From positions 40,141,454-40,205,453 of the forward strand of contig ML661885.1 of assembly GCA_007570785.1 (NCBI GenBank): DNA of 64,000 bases, given 5' to 3'. Below the pieces are notes generated by a model, which was given only the letters and a program-made list of their open reading frames with translations, did no database searches and was not told the origin of the DNA. The stretch is from Antilocapra americana. Lineage: Eukaryota > Chordata > Mammalia > Artiodactyla > Antilocapridae. Below, piece after piece: positions 9,901-21,865 of the stretch. Both the position numbers and the translations under genes were made by a program. The stretch's first letter is position 1. Each line of letters starts with the position of its first letter.

Positions 9901-12900
9901 TAACATATTTATTTGTTTAATTTAATAGTTTTATGAGAATTACTTAAGTATTTTGGAAGCTGTGTTAATCAGAAAATTAATGTGTTTGAAAAAATAAACA
10001 AATTATTAAATGAACAAATGCAGTTTAAAATGATTAACCAAGTAGATCAGACATCAGTTTATTAGATTTATAAATATAATAATAAACAGGTATACTTAGT
10101 GTAAAGCTGAAGCACAAATTTGGAATTTAAAAGTAATGAATATTTTAAATCCAAAGTAACTTCTTAATAAATGTTTCAGGGTGAAAAGTTTAATGCATTT
10201 TTTTAAATCCTTTCTTCTGTTTTTTTATGCTACCATAGAGAAAGTTCATAAGGAAATATACAAATTTATAAATGTAGATTCTTCTGAATAGTGAATTGCT
10301 GAGAAAGGAGCATCTGAGGCTATGTGAGTAGGCAGTGAGTGTATAGTTTGAGAAAGAGAGAGAGGCTGATAAAAATGACACAGTATAAACTTTGATGTCT
10401 CACCTTCTTTCCAGACTTGGTTCTCTGTTGCCTTCAACTTAATATCCTGCACCACCCTCAACTTTGTCTTTTAAAAACTTAGCTCATGCTTTTTTATACC
10501 CAGCTTTCTACTCCTGGCCTCAGCTAAAGCCTTCCCTGTAGAAATCACACATTATCGCACCACAGTCAGTCCAGGTCAATAGACTGGAAACCTTGTAGCC
10601 AGTTTTCATTCTTTCCTGTCCTCCCTCATTCTGAATTCATCACCTAGTCCTGATGGGCCTTTCTCTGCAAGGTCCACTTTCCTTCCCATTTTCTCAGTCA
10701 TCACCACAGTCTATGACCATGTGACCTACACCAGGATTACTGCATCAGCCTCGGCCAGTCTCCCCTGCTGCAATTCATTCTACACAGAGCTGCCAGAAGA
10801 ACCATCAAACTTTGTTTTCATCCCTAATGTTTATCTGCATGAGCTTTTACCAACTCTCCAGTGTCTGTCAAATAAAACCTAAGCTCCTCTTGACATCTAA
10901 GGTCTTCTGTCATCTAGGAGTATTCCTCATCTGAGCATTCTCAGCTTTCATTATTTCTTCATGGAGCCCTCTCTCTTTTTGTCAAGCTGATTTGCTTGTG
11001 TGCTTTCTGCATGACACTGTGCCTTAAAGCACCATATAAATGTATGTTTTTCAGTAATGATGCAAGGTAAACATGTGACTAATAAATGTTAACACAATGA
11101 CCAATACATGTTGACCTAATGACTCAAAAAGATTATGAGATGAAGAGCATGAACCATTATGTCATAAGCAGCATCACTTCATAGAAGGCATGTCATAGCT
11201 GATGCAAGTACACTTAGTGATTCAAACATACTGAACATCTCTGACTTACAAAAGAAGTAAATAGGACTCCAGATAGATGTTAATAGAATCAAAGTCCTCA
11301 TACAAAAACAGCTTATTTTTAGAATAATTTACTGTGGTTATCCAATTATGTGGGACAATTTGAAAGGCATGGCATTTGACCAAATTCTCTCAGGTCCTGG
11401 GCACTATATTTGAAATGAATTCAATATTTGCTCATTCAACATTTTTTTGTTTTAGCAAATATTAATTGTTCCCCAATTGTATACCAAGCACTGTTTTAGG
11501 TCCTAGAGTTACCCTGGTGAAGAGAGTTCAAGTTCCTGTTCTCAGGGATCTTACATTCCAATGGGAAAGAGTGGACATGTAAATAAAATAATTACAGATT
11601 ATAATAAGGGCTATGAAGAATGCAGTGGTGAGGGGACAACTACAAGGGGGGGGCCTATAGATGGCACATTCAAAAAAGACATCAAGAAGGAGGTGACATT
11701 TAAGCTGAGACTAGAGGGTGAAGTAGAGAGTGACAGAAAGCCCAGAAAAGAGCATGCCGAAGTGCAAAGGCTCTGAAGCAAGGAGCGGCTGGCCTGTGTT
11801 AAGAGGCCTATGTGATTGGGGCCTAGTGATAAAATGTCTGGAGTCAGATCATGCAAAGCCCAGTGGGTCTCTGTGAGGAGTTGGATTTTATTCTACATGT
11901 AATGGAAAGCTGCTAACAGGGCTTACATACTATTGAAATTATAATCATACTATTAAAAAAAATCATACTCAGTTTATAAATATGTTGGGCCACTTCACAA
12001 AAGTTAGCATGATTTGGTTCAAAATACAAGTTTAGAAGAAAAATGTCTCGGCATTTTAAAATCTGGGCCTCCTCCATAAGGACGGGTGAGCTGGCTATAC
12101 TATCCCTATGCTATGTGATGGTTGCTGTAGGTCCTTCCTGCTGTCAGCCCTACCTCTTGTGAAATTAAGATTCTTCACATTCCAAATGCAAGCAGCCATC
12201 TCGTCAACAGAGGCCACCCTCAGGGGTCCTTTAAAATAGATTCTTACAGCTATGCAGTCATAACAAAGGAGACTGCTGATGCACTAATGTGAAATATTCC
12301 TAAACAATGTTAGGAAGAAAAATCCTTGTGCAAAACAAAGGTGTCCTTGTATATGCATGGGATCCATAAGAAATTGATAGCATTAGTCACACCAATAGTG
12401 AAGAGACCTGGGTAGCTGGGGAAGAGAGTGGGAGAGAATTCTTACTGTATACTTTTTTAAAATATATTTTTTAATATTTTAAATAATATAAACGTGTTAC
12501 CTTTTCAAAAAAATTTTTTATCAAAGTATAGCTGATTAATAATGTTGTTAGTTTCTCAAAAAAATGTTTAATCCTCAATTTTTTTCAATGTTAAATTTAA
12601 TTTAAAATTCCATTTCTTGGTCACACTAGCCACATTTCAAGGCTAATAGCCTTTAGCTGCATGTGACCAATGTCTACCATACTGGGCAGCACTGATACAG
12701 AACATTTCCATAGCATGGAAAATTCTTTCAGGTAGTCTGCTCTATAGACTTATGCAAAATACCACCAGGGGTCTGATCTAGCTCTCAAGACTTAATCTTG
12801 CTGATTAATACATAGAGACTCAGGAATACAGTCATTCAAATATATTCCAATGCTAATTTTCCCAAGATGACTCACTAGAATGGTACTTTGAGGTACAATC

Positions 12901-13320
12901 AAAACTCCCACCACTAGATTTCTAAGGCAGGCAGGGATATAATTTTGTCACCACAAAAAATCAGTTTGCACTAGTATAGACACTGACAGTTATGGCCTGA
13001 GAGTTAAAAATTGTTTTCCTAAATGTAAATTTAGATTAAGTAAAACTAACATACTTGATATTTACTGAATTTGATATTCTGCACTGATTCAATAAATGAG
13101 TCAGTAGTGCTAACATGATAAGGATGAGTAATGAGATTTAATTATATTCAACTTCTTTAGTACAATTTGCCAACTTTTCTCATTTTTGCTATCATTTATT
13201 TATTTTTTATCTTTTATCTTGAGAACGTGTGACATTCATATATCACATAATACTGGACTGTAACCTGGACAGTTTAAATGTTGTGTTACAGAAACTCCAA
13301 TTTTGTTTTTATATAGTCCT
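9901..13320. other. Intergenic stretch with faint old repeats
   Basis: No gene is seen. An L2-like 3' region is plausible at about 10640-11000 ('agagctgccagaagaaccat' ... 'aataaaacctaagctcctct'). At about 11460-11880 there is an old unclassified repeat ('caagcactgttttaggtcct' ... 'ggaggtgacatttaagctga' ... 'gtgcaaaggctctgaagcaa'). Near 12470-12560 is a remnant of an inverted L1 3' end, and near 12615-12770 a possible DNA-transposon fossil. Confidence 0.4.
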
Positions 13321-13327
13321 AAAAGGT

Positions 13328-13662
13328 GGGCTTCCCTGGTAGCTCAGCTGGTAAAGAATCTACCTGTAATGCAGGAGAGCCTGGTTCGATTCCTAGGTTG
13401 GGAAGATCCCCTGGAGAAGGGATAGGCTACCCACTGTAGTATTCTTGGGCTTCCCTGATGACTCAGATAACAAAGAATCCACCTGCAATGTGGGAGACCT
13501 GGGTTCGATCCTTGGGTTGGGAAGATCCCCTGGAGGAGGGCATGGCAACCCACTCCATTATTCTTGCCTGGAGAATGCCCATGGACAGAGGAGCCTGGTG
13601 GGTCATGTACATGGGGTCACAAGGAGTTGGACACAGCCCAGCGACCAAGCACAGCACAGCAC
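13328..13662 (+). mobile_element. Bov-A2-like dimeric SINE
   Basis: Two head-to-tail Bov-A units. The first starts 'gggcttccctggtagctcag' (13328) and breaks off at 'gtagtattctt'. The second starts 'gggcttccctgatgactcag' (13447) and runs to 'caagcacagcacagc'. AAAAGGT at 13321-13327 and 13663-13669 is consistent with a target-site duplication, so the pair inserted as one unit. Confidence 0.88.
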
Positions 13663-13669
13663 AAAAGGT

Positions 13670-14756
13670 ATTGAATTGTTTGCTTTAGTGGACAATTAAC
13701 TCGTTTAAAGTCAGACTGCAAACATTATAATGCCTGTGTTGAGTGCCATTTATATCTCAGTTCAGATTTTAATAAGTCATTCCCATATGTGCGCAGTTGA
13801 CAACCCAGAGGGGTTTGGGACAAGTTTATACATGACTGGGTTTCCCTTTTTTGGTGGTCTCCTATCCTGCCTTCCTCTTCATTCTCCTGTGTTCTTAGTT
13901 TCTTCCCGATACATTTTTGCTATCGTTCATGACCACAGCTTTTCACAGACTAACACATTTTAACTGACTATAGTCATCATTTTCTTTTGATACTCCAACT
14001 GATGGAAGTTAGTCATGAGTGTCCCTTTAAATTGGCTTCTGTGTTCTTCCATACAATACCATTATTACCGACCAATAAAATGTTTCAAGGCTCACCTGTG
14101 CCTTCCCAGGCCCAGGCTTACATCAGTCAGTTTTCTTAAGCATGTTGTTTTCTTTAAGTGTAACATAGCATCAGACCCCAGCTTTCAGAAATTAGAAGTG
14201 CATAGCATCAGTCTCGTGATGGTGGAGTAATATTGTTCCTTGACCATTTCATTGAACAGAGCTGGAAAAGATATGTTTTATTAAATGGCATATTAATGTT
14301 TCTAACTTAGCCTCACATTGAAGTATGCCTACCTCCAGTTTTTATTCTTCATCCAAGTTATATTTCTTTTTTTAATAATTCAATGAAACATTATCACTCT
14401 AAGTAAAAATGTTGGCTTCCTAACAAAGTTACTATAATCACTAATTTCTTTTATCTGATGATAAAAGCATAAAACAGTAATACAAAGAGTGAAACTCCTA
14501 CATAATGTTTTAATTTTCTTTGCTTTTCTCTTCGAATACATCTCACTAAGGATGTCAACACCAATTATTTTGCCACTCAGTAAGTCTTCATTTTGCATGC
14601 TTATATTATACTCGCCAGTGTAGGGTCTGGTTCTTTTCTCTTGGTCCATCTGACTGTATCAGTAGGCAGACGACTGACACTTCTGAGTTCTTGGATGAAG
14701 TGACTTTCAGCTTCTCAGTTTTTCCTCTTGAGAAATTAGGATTTTTTTCTCTAAAT
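13670..14756. other. Intergenic stretch, nothing recognised
   Basis: A+T-rich DNA with short ORFs only (13730-13963, 14015-14230, minus 14380-14649). None resembles a known protein. Confidence 0.4.
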
Positions 14757-14935
14757 ATATATATTTCATTGAAGTATAGTTCACTTACAATACTTCAGAT
14801 GCACAGCAACATGATTGAGTTATATATATGCACATATATATCATTTTTGAAATTAGTTTCCACTATATGTTATTACAAGATATTGACTATAGCTCCCTGT
14901 GCTCTACAGTAAACCTTTGTTGCTTGATGCAGATC
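14757..14935 (-). mobile_element. L1 3' end, minus orientation
   Basis: The plus strand reads 'tttcattgaagtatagttca' ... 'ctccctgtgctctacagtaa', the inverted artiodactyl L1 3'UTR also seen at 4021-4465. It is diverged. Confidence 0.7.
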
Positions 14936-15235
14936 TATTTTTTAATTATAAATCTAGCATTCTATTCATATGAAGTCAAACAAGTGGAATAAAAATATCA
15001 CAAAATTTTTAGTTAAGCAAAAATTCATGTTTTCTAAAATTTATATATTACATATATTATTTATATATATATGTATGCAAAGCTTTTCTACTACACTTGA
15101 TAAAGCCTTGAGAATATCAGAAAAAAGAAGAGATGGAGAAATTAGAAAACATAAAACTAAGTGAAATGAGAGCACTGAATATGAAATACAAAAAGTGAAA
15201 CGAACCTGATAAAAGTAAAAGATCATCATATAACC

Positions 15236-15390
15236 CATTGTTTTTAAACATGGCTGTTCATTAGAGACCCATCTGGAGCTCTGGAGAAAAAAAAAGCAAT
15301 ACCTGGGCTTTGGTATTTTTCAAAACATTTCAAGATAATTCTGATATGCATCTGGGTTTTAAAAAGTGATTACAGGTTTTCCTATTAAAT
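15236..15390 (+). mobile_element. MER5A-like DNA transposon fossil
   Basis: 'attagagacccatctggagc' ... 'aatacctgggctttggtatt' ... 'caagataattctgatatgca' follow MER5-type text. Short and diverged. Confidence 0.5.
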
Positions 15391-15639
15391 CATAGTTTTG
15401 GTGATATAGAGTTCTATTATTTTGCTTTGACCAATCATATACAATGGTATTAAGTGAGTAATAGGTACATAGTCACAATAGTGAAAGATGTTTATCAGTT
15501 TTCAATCAATAGCGAGACAAAAAATAAAAGATAATTGCAATTGCAAGCCATAATGGGAACATCATTAACTTAACAATATAAAACAATTACATACAATTTG
15601 AGGGGGTCAAGCAGAGTGCTGTAGTAAGTGGAAGTGCAT

Positions 15640-16597
15640 GCATGCCCGTTTTCATCCTCCCAGCCAGTCTGTGTCTTTTGGTTGGTGCATTTAATCCGTT
15701 TACATTTAAGATATGTATGATCCTATTACTGTTTTCTTAATTGTTTTGAGTTTATTTTCTGAAGATCTTTCCTGCCTAAAGAAATTTCTTTAGCATTTGT
15801 TGTAAAGCTGGTTTCATGGTGCTGAATTCTCTTAACTTTTGCTTGTCTGGAAAGCTTTTGATTTTTCCATCAAATTTGAATGAGAGTCTTACTGGGTAAA
15901 GTATTCTTGCTTGTAGGTTGTCTTTCATCACTTTAAATATACCATGCCACTTCCTTCTGGCTTGTAGTTTCCCTTGAGAAATCAGCCTTATGAGACATCC
16001 CTTGTATATTTTTTGTCATTTTTTCCCCTGCTGCTTTTAATATTTTATCTTTGTCTTTAATTTTTGTCAGTTTGATTACTGTATGTCTCAGTGTGTTCCT
16101 CGTTGGGTTTATCCTGCCTGGGACTCTCTGTACTTCCTGGACTTGGTTGACTATTTCCTTTCCCATGTTAAGGAAGTTTTCAGTTATCCCTTCAAATACT
16201 TCCTCCTGGTCCTTACTCTCTCTCTCTTTTCCTTCTGGACCCCTATAATGTGAATATTGGGGCCTTAAATTTGTCCCAGAAGTCTCTTAGGCTATCTTCA
16301 TTTCTTTTCATTCTTTTTTCTATACTCTGTTCTGTGGCAGTGATTTCCACTATTCTGTCCTCCAAGTTATTTATCCATTCTTTTGCTTCAGTTAGTCTGC
16401 TATTGATTCCTTCTACTGTATTATTCATCTCTGTTTGTTTGTCCTTTAGTTCTTGTAGGTATTTGGTAAGCATTTCTTGCATCTTCACCATTGTTTTCCC
16501 AAGATCCTGGATTGTCTTCACTATCATTCTGAATTCTTTCTCTGGAAGGCTATCTGTCTGCATTTTATTCAGTTGTTTTTCTGGGATTTTATCCTGT
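15640..16597 (-). mobile_element. L1 ORF1 region, minus orientation, broken
   Basis: The minus strand encodes pieces of the L1 ORF1 RNA-binding protein. The 16563-16243 frame carries a coiled-coil stretch ending in RMKRNEDSLRDFWDKF, typical of the region just before the RRM. The 16166-15933 frame carries MGKEIVNQVQEVQRVPGRIN and VIKLTKIKDKDKILKAAGEK of the RRM/C-terminal part. A frameshift near 16200 separates them, and the element is cut off near 15640, so ORF2 is absent. It is a fossil. Confidence 0.85.
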
Positions 16598-17065
16598 CCC
16601 TTCTGTGATTATGGTTTTCATTATGTCTGCCCTCTGATGGAGGAGGATAAGAGGCTTGTGCAAGCTTTCTGATGGGAGGGACTAACTGTGGGCAAAACTG
16701 GGTCTTACTCTGGTGGGCAAGGCCATGCTCAGTAAATTTTTAATCCAATTTTCTGCTGATGGGTGGGGCTGTGTTACTTCCCTGTGGTTTGACCTGAGGC
16801 CAAACTATAGTAGGCATAATGGCAACCTCCTCCAAAAGGACTTATGCCAGCTGTGCCTCCAGGACAGCTGCTTTCAGTGCCCCTGACCCCGCATTGACCC
16901 TGAAGCAGGGCACTGTTGACCCATGCCTCTACCAGAGACACCCAAACACTCACAGGCAAGTCTGGCTCAGTCTCTTGTAGGGTGCTCCTTTCTCCTGGGC
17001 CCTGGTGTGCGTAGGGTTTTGTTTGTGCCCTTCAATAATCTGTTTCCCCAGTCCTGTGGAAGTTC
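16598..17065 (-). mobile_element. Ruminant LINE 5'UTR segment, minus orientation
   Basis: The plus strand starts 'tctgtgattatggttttcat', then 'tgccctctgatggaggagga', and ends 'ccccagtcctgtggaagttc'. The same module recurs at 19795-20000 and 32450-32900. It follows the L1 ORF1 relic without a gap, so it is probably the 5'UTR of that inverted L1. BovB 5' ends carry a very similar sequence, so assignment by eye is uncertain. The short minus-strand ORF at 16774-16959 is not a gene. Confidence 0.6.
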
Positions 17066-17471
17066 TGTAATTGCAAAATTCAGACTAGAATTGAAGAAAG
17101 TAGGGAAAACCACTAGGCCATTTAGGTATGATCTAAATCAAATCCCTTATGGTTATATAGTGGAAGTGTCAAAGAGGTTCAAGGGGTTAGATCTGATACA
17201 CAGAGGGCCTGAAGAACTATGGAAGGAGGTTTGGAACATTGTACAGGAGGCAGTGATCAAAACCATACCCAAGAAAAAGAAATGCAGCAAGGCAAATGGT
17301 TGTCTGAGGAGGCCTTAAAAGTAGCTGAGAAAAGAGAAGCAAAAGGCAAAGGAGAAAAGGAAAGATATAGCCACCTGAATGCAGAGTTCCAAAATATAGC
17401 AAGGAGAGTTATCTCCTTGCCTTCTTAAGTAAACAATGCAAAGAAATAGAGAAAAAGGATAAAATGGGAAA
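17066..17471 (+). mobile_element. BovB LINE, second copy, 5' segment
   Basis: Starts inside the region joining endonuclease and RT ('ttgcaaaattcagactagaa'). It reads KKVGKTTRPFRYDLNQIPYG and, shifted, PKKKKCSKANGCL. It stops at 'aaaatgggaaat', where an LTR-like block interrupts it, and resumes at 17971. Confidence 0.88.
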
Positions 17472-17970
17472 TAAAACCATTTACTTCAGATTGGGACTGG
17501 AAACCACCTGGCTGGGACTGGAATCCAGCCAAACCCAGCTACCTGGCTTCAGGACCTAATGAAGCTCAGGTTCTTGATGTCGCAGAAAGAATTCAGTGAG
17601 AGACAAAGTAATAGGTAAGAAATGGATTTATTTAGATTCAGAGAGAAGCACACTCTACATACAGAGTGTGGGCCATGTAGCATGGTTAATTTTTATGGTT
17701 TGGGTATTTTCACATGTTAATGAATGGGAGAATTATTCCAACTATTTTGGGGGAAGGATGGAGATTTCCAGGAATTGGGCCACTTCCCACTCCTTGAACT
17801 TTTGACAATGCCTTGGAACTGTCATGGTGCCTCTGAGTGTGTCATTTAGCTTGTTGATTGAGGATTAAGGTCTAGTCTTGGACCCATTTGATTCTAATCT
17901 GTTTAAGGTGTGTCCTTGGGCTATGTCACTCTTTCAAAAGTTGTGCCCTGCCCCTTTCCCTCCTGTTACA
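17472..17970 (-). mobile_element. Solo LTR-like insertion (endogenous retrovirus-type), minus orientation
   Basis: About 500 bp with no BovB similarity sits between two collinear BovB parts. On the minus strand it begins TGTAACAGGAGGG, as LTRs begin with TG. It carries a polyadenylation signal (plus-strand TTTATT at 17627-17632) and ends near CCAGTCCCA. There is no internal retroviral gene beside it, so it looks like a solo LTR. I could not identify a clean target-site duplication, so the left boundary (17472-17492) is uncertain. Family not assigned. Confidence 0.6.
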
Positions 17971-19690
17971 GAGAGACTAACAACCTCTTCAGGAAAATTA
18001 GAGATACCAAAGGAACATTCACCCAAAGATGGGCACAATAAAGAACAGAAATGGTGTGGATCTAACAGAACCAGAAGATATTAAGAAGGGGTGGCAAGAG
18101 CACACAGAAGAACTATACAAAAAAGGTCTTAATGACCTAGATAACCACAATGGTGTGATCGCTCACCTAGAGCCAGACATCCTGGAGTATGAAGTCAAGT
18201 GGGCCTTAGGAAGCATTACTATAAACAAAGCTAGTGGAGGTGATGGAATTCCAGCTGAGTTATTTAAAATCCTGAAAGATGATGCTGCTAGAGGGCTACA
18301 CTCAATATGCCAGCAAATTTGGAAAACTCCGCAGTGGCCACAGGACTGGAAAAGGTCAGTTTTCATTCCAATCCCAAAGAAAGGCAGTGGCAACGAATGT
18401 TCAAACTACTGCACAATTGTACTCATTTCAAATGCTAGCAAGGTAATGCTCAAAATCCTTCAAGCTAGACTTCAAAATATGTGAACTGAAAACTTCCAGA
18501 TGTACAAGCTGGTTTAGAAAAGGTAGAGGAACCAGAGATCCAACTGCCAACACCTGTTGGATCATAGGAAAAAGCAAGGGAATTCCAGAGAAAACATCTA
18601 TTTCTGCTTCATTGACTATGCTAAAGCCTTTGACTATGTGGATCATAACAAACTGTAGAAAATTCTTAAAGAGGTGGGAATACCAGACCACTTTACCTGC
18701 CTTGTGAGAAATGTGTAAGCAGGTCAAGAAACAACAGTTAGAACTGGACATGGAAAAATGGACTGGTTCCAAACTGGGAAAGGAGTATGTCAACGCTGTA
18801 TATTGTCACCCTGCTTATTTAACTTATATGCAGAGTACATCATGAGAAACGCTGGGCTGGAGGAAGCACAAGCTGGAATCAAGATTGCTGGGAGAAATAT
18901 CAATAACCTTAGATATGTAGATGACACCATCCTTATGGCAGAAAGCAAAGAGGAACTAAAGAGCCTCTTGATGAAAGTGAAAGAGGACAGTGAAAAAGCT
19001 GGCTTAAAACAACATTAAAAAAATTAAGGTCATGGCATCCAGTCTCATCACTTCATGGCAAATAGATGGGGGGAAAATGGAAACAGACTTTCTTTTCTTG
19101 GGCTCCAAAATCACTGTGGTTGGTGAATGGAGCCATGAAATTAAAAGACGCTTGGCTTCTTGGAAGAAAAGCTATGACAAACCTAGACAGTGTATTAAAA
19201 AGCAGAGACATCACTTTGCTGACAAAGGTCTATATAGCCAAAGCTATGGTTTTTCCAGTAGTCATGTACAGATGTGATAGTTGGACCATAAAGAAGGCTG
19301 AGCGCCAAAGAATTGATGCTTTTGAACTGTGGTTCTGGAGAAGACTCCTGAGAGTCCCTTGGACTTCAAGGAGATCCAACCAGGATCTTAAAGGAAATAA
19401 ACCCTGAAAATTTATTGGAAGGACTGAGGCCAAAGCTTAATCTCCAGTACTTTGGCCACCTGATGCAAAGAGCTGACTCACTGGAGAAGACCCTGTTGCT
19501 GGGAAAGATTGCAGGCAGGAAGAGAAGGGGGTGACAGAGGATGAGATGGTTGGATGGCATCATCAACTCAATAGACATGAGTATGAGCAAACTGCAGGCA
19601 ATTGTGAAGGACAAGGAGGCCAGGCCAGGCATGCTGCAGTCCATGGAGTTGCAGAGTCAGACGCCACTGAGCAACTGAACAATAGCAATC
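17971..19690 (+). mobile_element. BovB LINE, second copy, 3' segment
   Basis: Continues the BovB element after the LTR-like block. RT pieces are at 18029-18484 (INKASGGDGIPAELF, IPIPKKGSGNECSNY), 18758-19018, 19032-19277 and 19066-19407. The active-site signature is Y-V-D-D at 18914-18925 instead of Y-A-D-D. Stops and frameshifts near 18482, 18655 and 19015 kill the frame. The 3' end reads 'gtcagacgccactgagcaac'. Confidence 0.9.
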
Positions 19691-19694
19691 TTGT

Positions 19695-20010
19695 CTCTTC
19701 ATCTGGGATATAACTTTCTGCTTTTTCATCATGATTAACTTTCTGTAATATGGTTTTTTAGTGCTGTGGGACTGTGCTTCTTGCTTCTTCAGTCTGCCCT
19801 CTGATGGATGAGGCTAAGAGGCTTGTGTAAGCTTCCTGATGGGAGGGACTGCCATGGGAAAAACTGGCTCTTGCTCTGGTGGGCAGGGCCTTGCTCAGCA
19901 AAACTTGAATCCAATTATTTGCTGATGGGTGGGGTTGTGCTCCCTCCCAGTTGGTTGTTTGGCTTGAGGCAACCCAGCCCTGGGGTCTTTGGTCAGTGTT
20001 TTAAAATTAT
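19695..20010 (-). mobile_element. Ruminant L1 5'UTR segment, minus orientation
   Basis: The plus strand reads 'tgcttcttgcttcttcagtc', then 'tgccctctgatggatgaggc', then 'ccaattatttgctgatgggt'. It is homologous to 16613-16760 and belongs to the inverted 5'UTR module of ruminant LINEs. The plus ORF at 19808-20083 reads through it and is not a gene. Confidence 0.65.
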
Positions 20011-20797
20011 TAGTGAAAAGAAAATGATATGCCTGGGTAAATCTGAAGTAAAAGTAGGTTTACAATCCAAATTATATAGATAGTTTTCCAGGTCAGAGAC
20101 ATAACTGGACAGGTACTTACATAATTTTGTCACTAGAACCAGTCAACATACACGTGAGGACATAGGCAGCTATCCATCACTTGGTGTAAACATATTTTTT
20201 TGCTTAACCTATGAAGGAACCCAAAGAATGATATCTATAAGGAAGTTGTTCATACCTGTTGGTTTCCTAGAAGAAGAAACAAAATAAACCAGTGAACCAC
20301 AGTTACAGGAGCTGTCTAATCATTAATGATATAGAACCGGAACTGATTATCTTCGCCTAATCTGACAGGTAGGTCACTAATGACTCAGAGAGCAGCTGCA
20401 GTGCTCTGTCAGGCCTGACCTGGTGGGCATTGCATTGCTAGTGGGCTGGCTCTGTGATGACCTTCCGTGGGCCTCACCTTGTTTCTCCCTTGAGCCGTGT
20501 GTTGAGTAAAGGAGCTTGCTAAATCGTGGCTGTTATTAAATTAGGAAAAGTCAGCCTGATTGCTTCTCTCATGTCCCTGGCCCCAAATGCCTAAAGCTGA
20601 GTTCAGTGTACCTGCTTGTGTACCCAGAATGCCCTGTGCTCACCTTCTCCTCCACCACTTACTGTGCTGCCTTGCAGTTGGTAGCAATCATGTCTGTCGC
20701 CCCACTCGACTATATTTCCTTCATAAAATATTTTACCATTAAAGAGTCTCCAGAAAGTCTGCCTTTTCACTTGGGAGATGCCGTATTCCCTCTCTAT
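20011..20797. other. Intergenic stretch, nothing recognised
   Basis: No repeat family or gene is recognisable. The short ORFs lack domain signatures. Confidence 0.4.
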
Positions 20798-20998
20798 GCA
20801 TGGCAAGTATGTCCGACTCTTTGCAAACCTGTGGACTGTAACCTGCCAGGCTGATCTGTTCATGGTATTCTCTAGGCAAGAATCCCGGAGTGAGTTGCCA
20901 TTTCCCTCTCCAGGCAATCTTCCCAGTTTAGGGATCAAACCTGGGTCTCCCACATTGCAGATGGCAGATTCTTTACCATCTGAGCCACCAGGGAAGCA
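20798..20998 (-). mobile_element. Bov-tA SINE, minus orientation
   Basis: The plus strand reads 'gcaagtatgtccgactcttt' to 'accatctgagccaccaggga', a complete inverted Bov-tA. The 150-aa minus ORF at 20603-21055 is a reading across it. Confidence 0.92.
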
Positions 20999-21071
20999 GT
21001 TCATAGCAAAGAGGCGTCTTACTGTTAGACTTAAACACATCATGAAACCATTCAACCCTGATTTATCTTAC

Positions 21072-21118
21072 ATAATAAAGTATATTATATAATATATAAT
21101 AATATATATAATAAAGTA
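21072..21118. repeat. (TA)-rich low-complexity tract
   Basis: Alternating 'tatattatataatatataat' type sequence, likely length-variable. Confidence 0.8.
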
Positions 21119-21177
21119 TTTTTATGTATATCTTAGCAATAGTTTGAAAATTATTTATAAATCACTAAGGAAGTTCA

Positions 21178-21381
21178 GTGGGGTTTCCCTGGTGGCTCAG
21201 TGGTGAAGAATTAGCCTGCAAATGCAGGACAGGTGGGTTTGATCTCTGGATCAGGTAGATCCTCTGAGAAGGAAACAGCAACCCACTCCAGTATTTTTGC
21301 CTGGGAAATCCCATGGACAGAGGAACCTGATGTGCTACAGTCCATGGGATCACAGAGTTGGACACACTTAGCAAAAACAAC
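21178..21381 (+). mobile_element. Bov-tA SINE with 11-bp target-site duplication
   Basis: Sense copy from 'gggtttccctggtggctcag' to 'gttggacacacttagcaaaa'. AAGGAAGTTCA at 21167-21177 and 21382-21392 flanks it exactly. Confidence 0.93.
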
Positions 21382-21865
21382 AAGGAAGTTCAATAGTCAA
21401 GTTTTCTAGAGAACTTTTCAATCCATGCACTAAGCTTAGATAACTATCTATATCAGAGCTGGATTAAATGATGTTAATGTCATTATACATTATTTAAGGT
21501 AGAGAGTCTCTTGTCTGTTTCTGTATCTACAGTGTTTCAAGGTTCTTAACGTATTGCTCAGTAAATATATGTTCGGTGAATTAAGACATATGTAAATGTA
21601 GATCCAGTATAGTTGTCCTTTAGTCACTCACCAGAAACCTCAGTTTGAAATGACTTTAATCTACCTTTTTTGAAGAGCCCATGCATATTTGAGATATATT
21701 GCCTAATGGCTACAAAACCATCAGTTTCTATAGAGTTGGTAAGCTAAATGCAGAGCCTTAAACAAGCATACACTGAAGGCCTAAATGAGTATTTGGTTTG
21801 TAGTGAACAAAGGGATGAATTCTATAATTCAGTGTCCTTTATATAAAGATACATAATAATGATTT

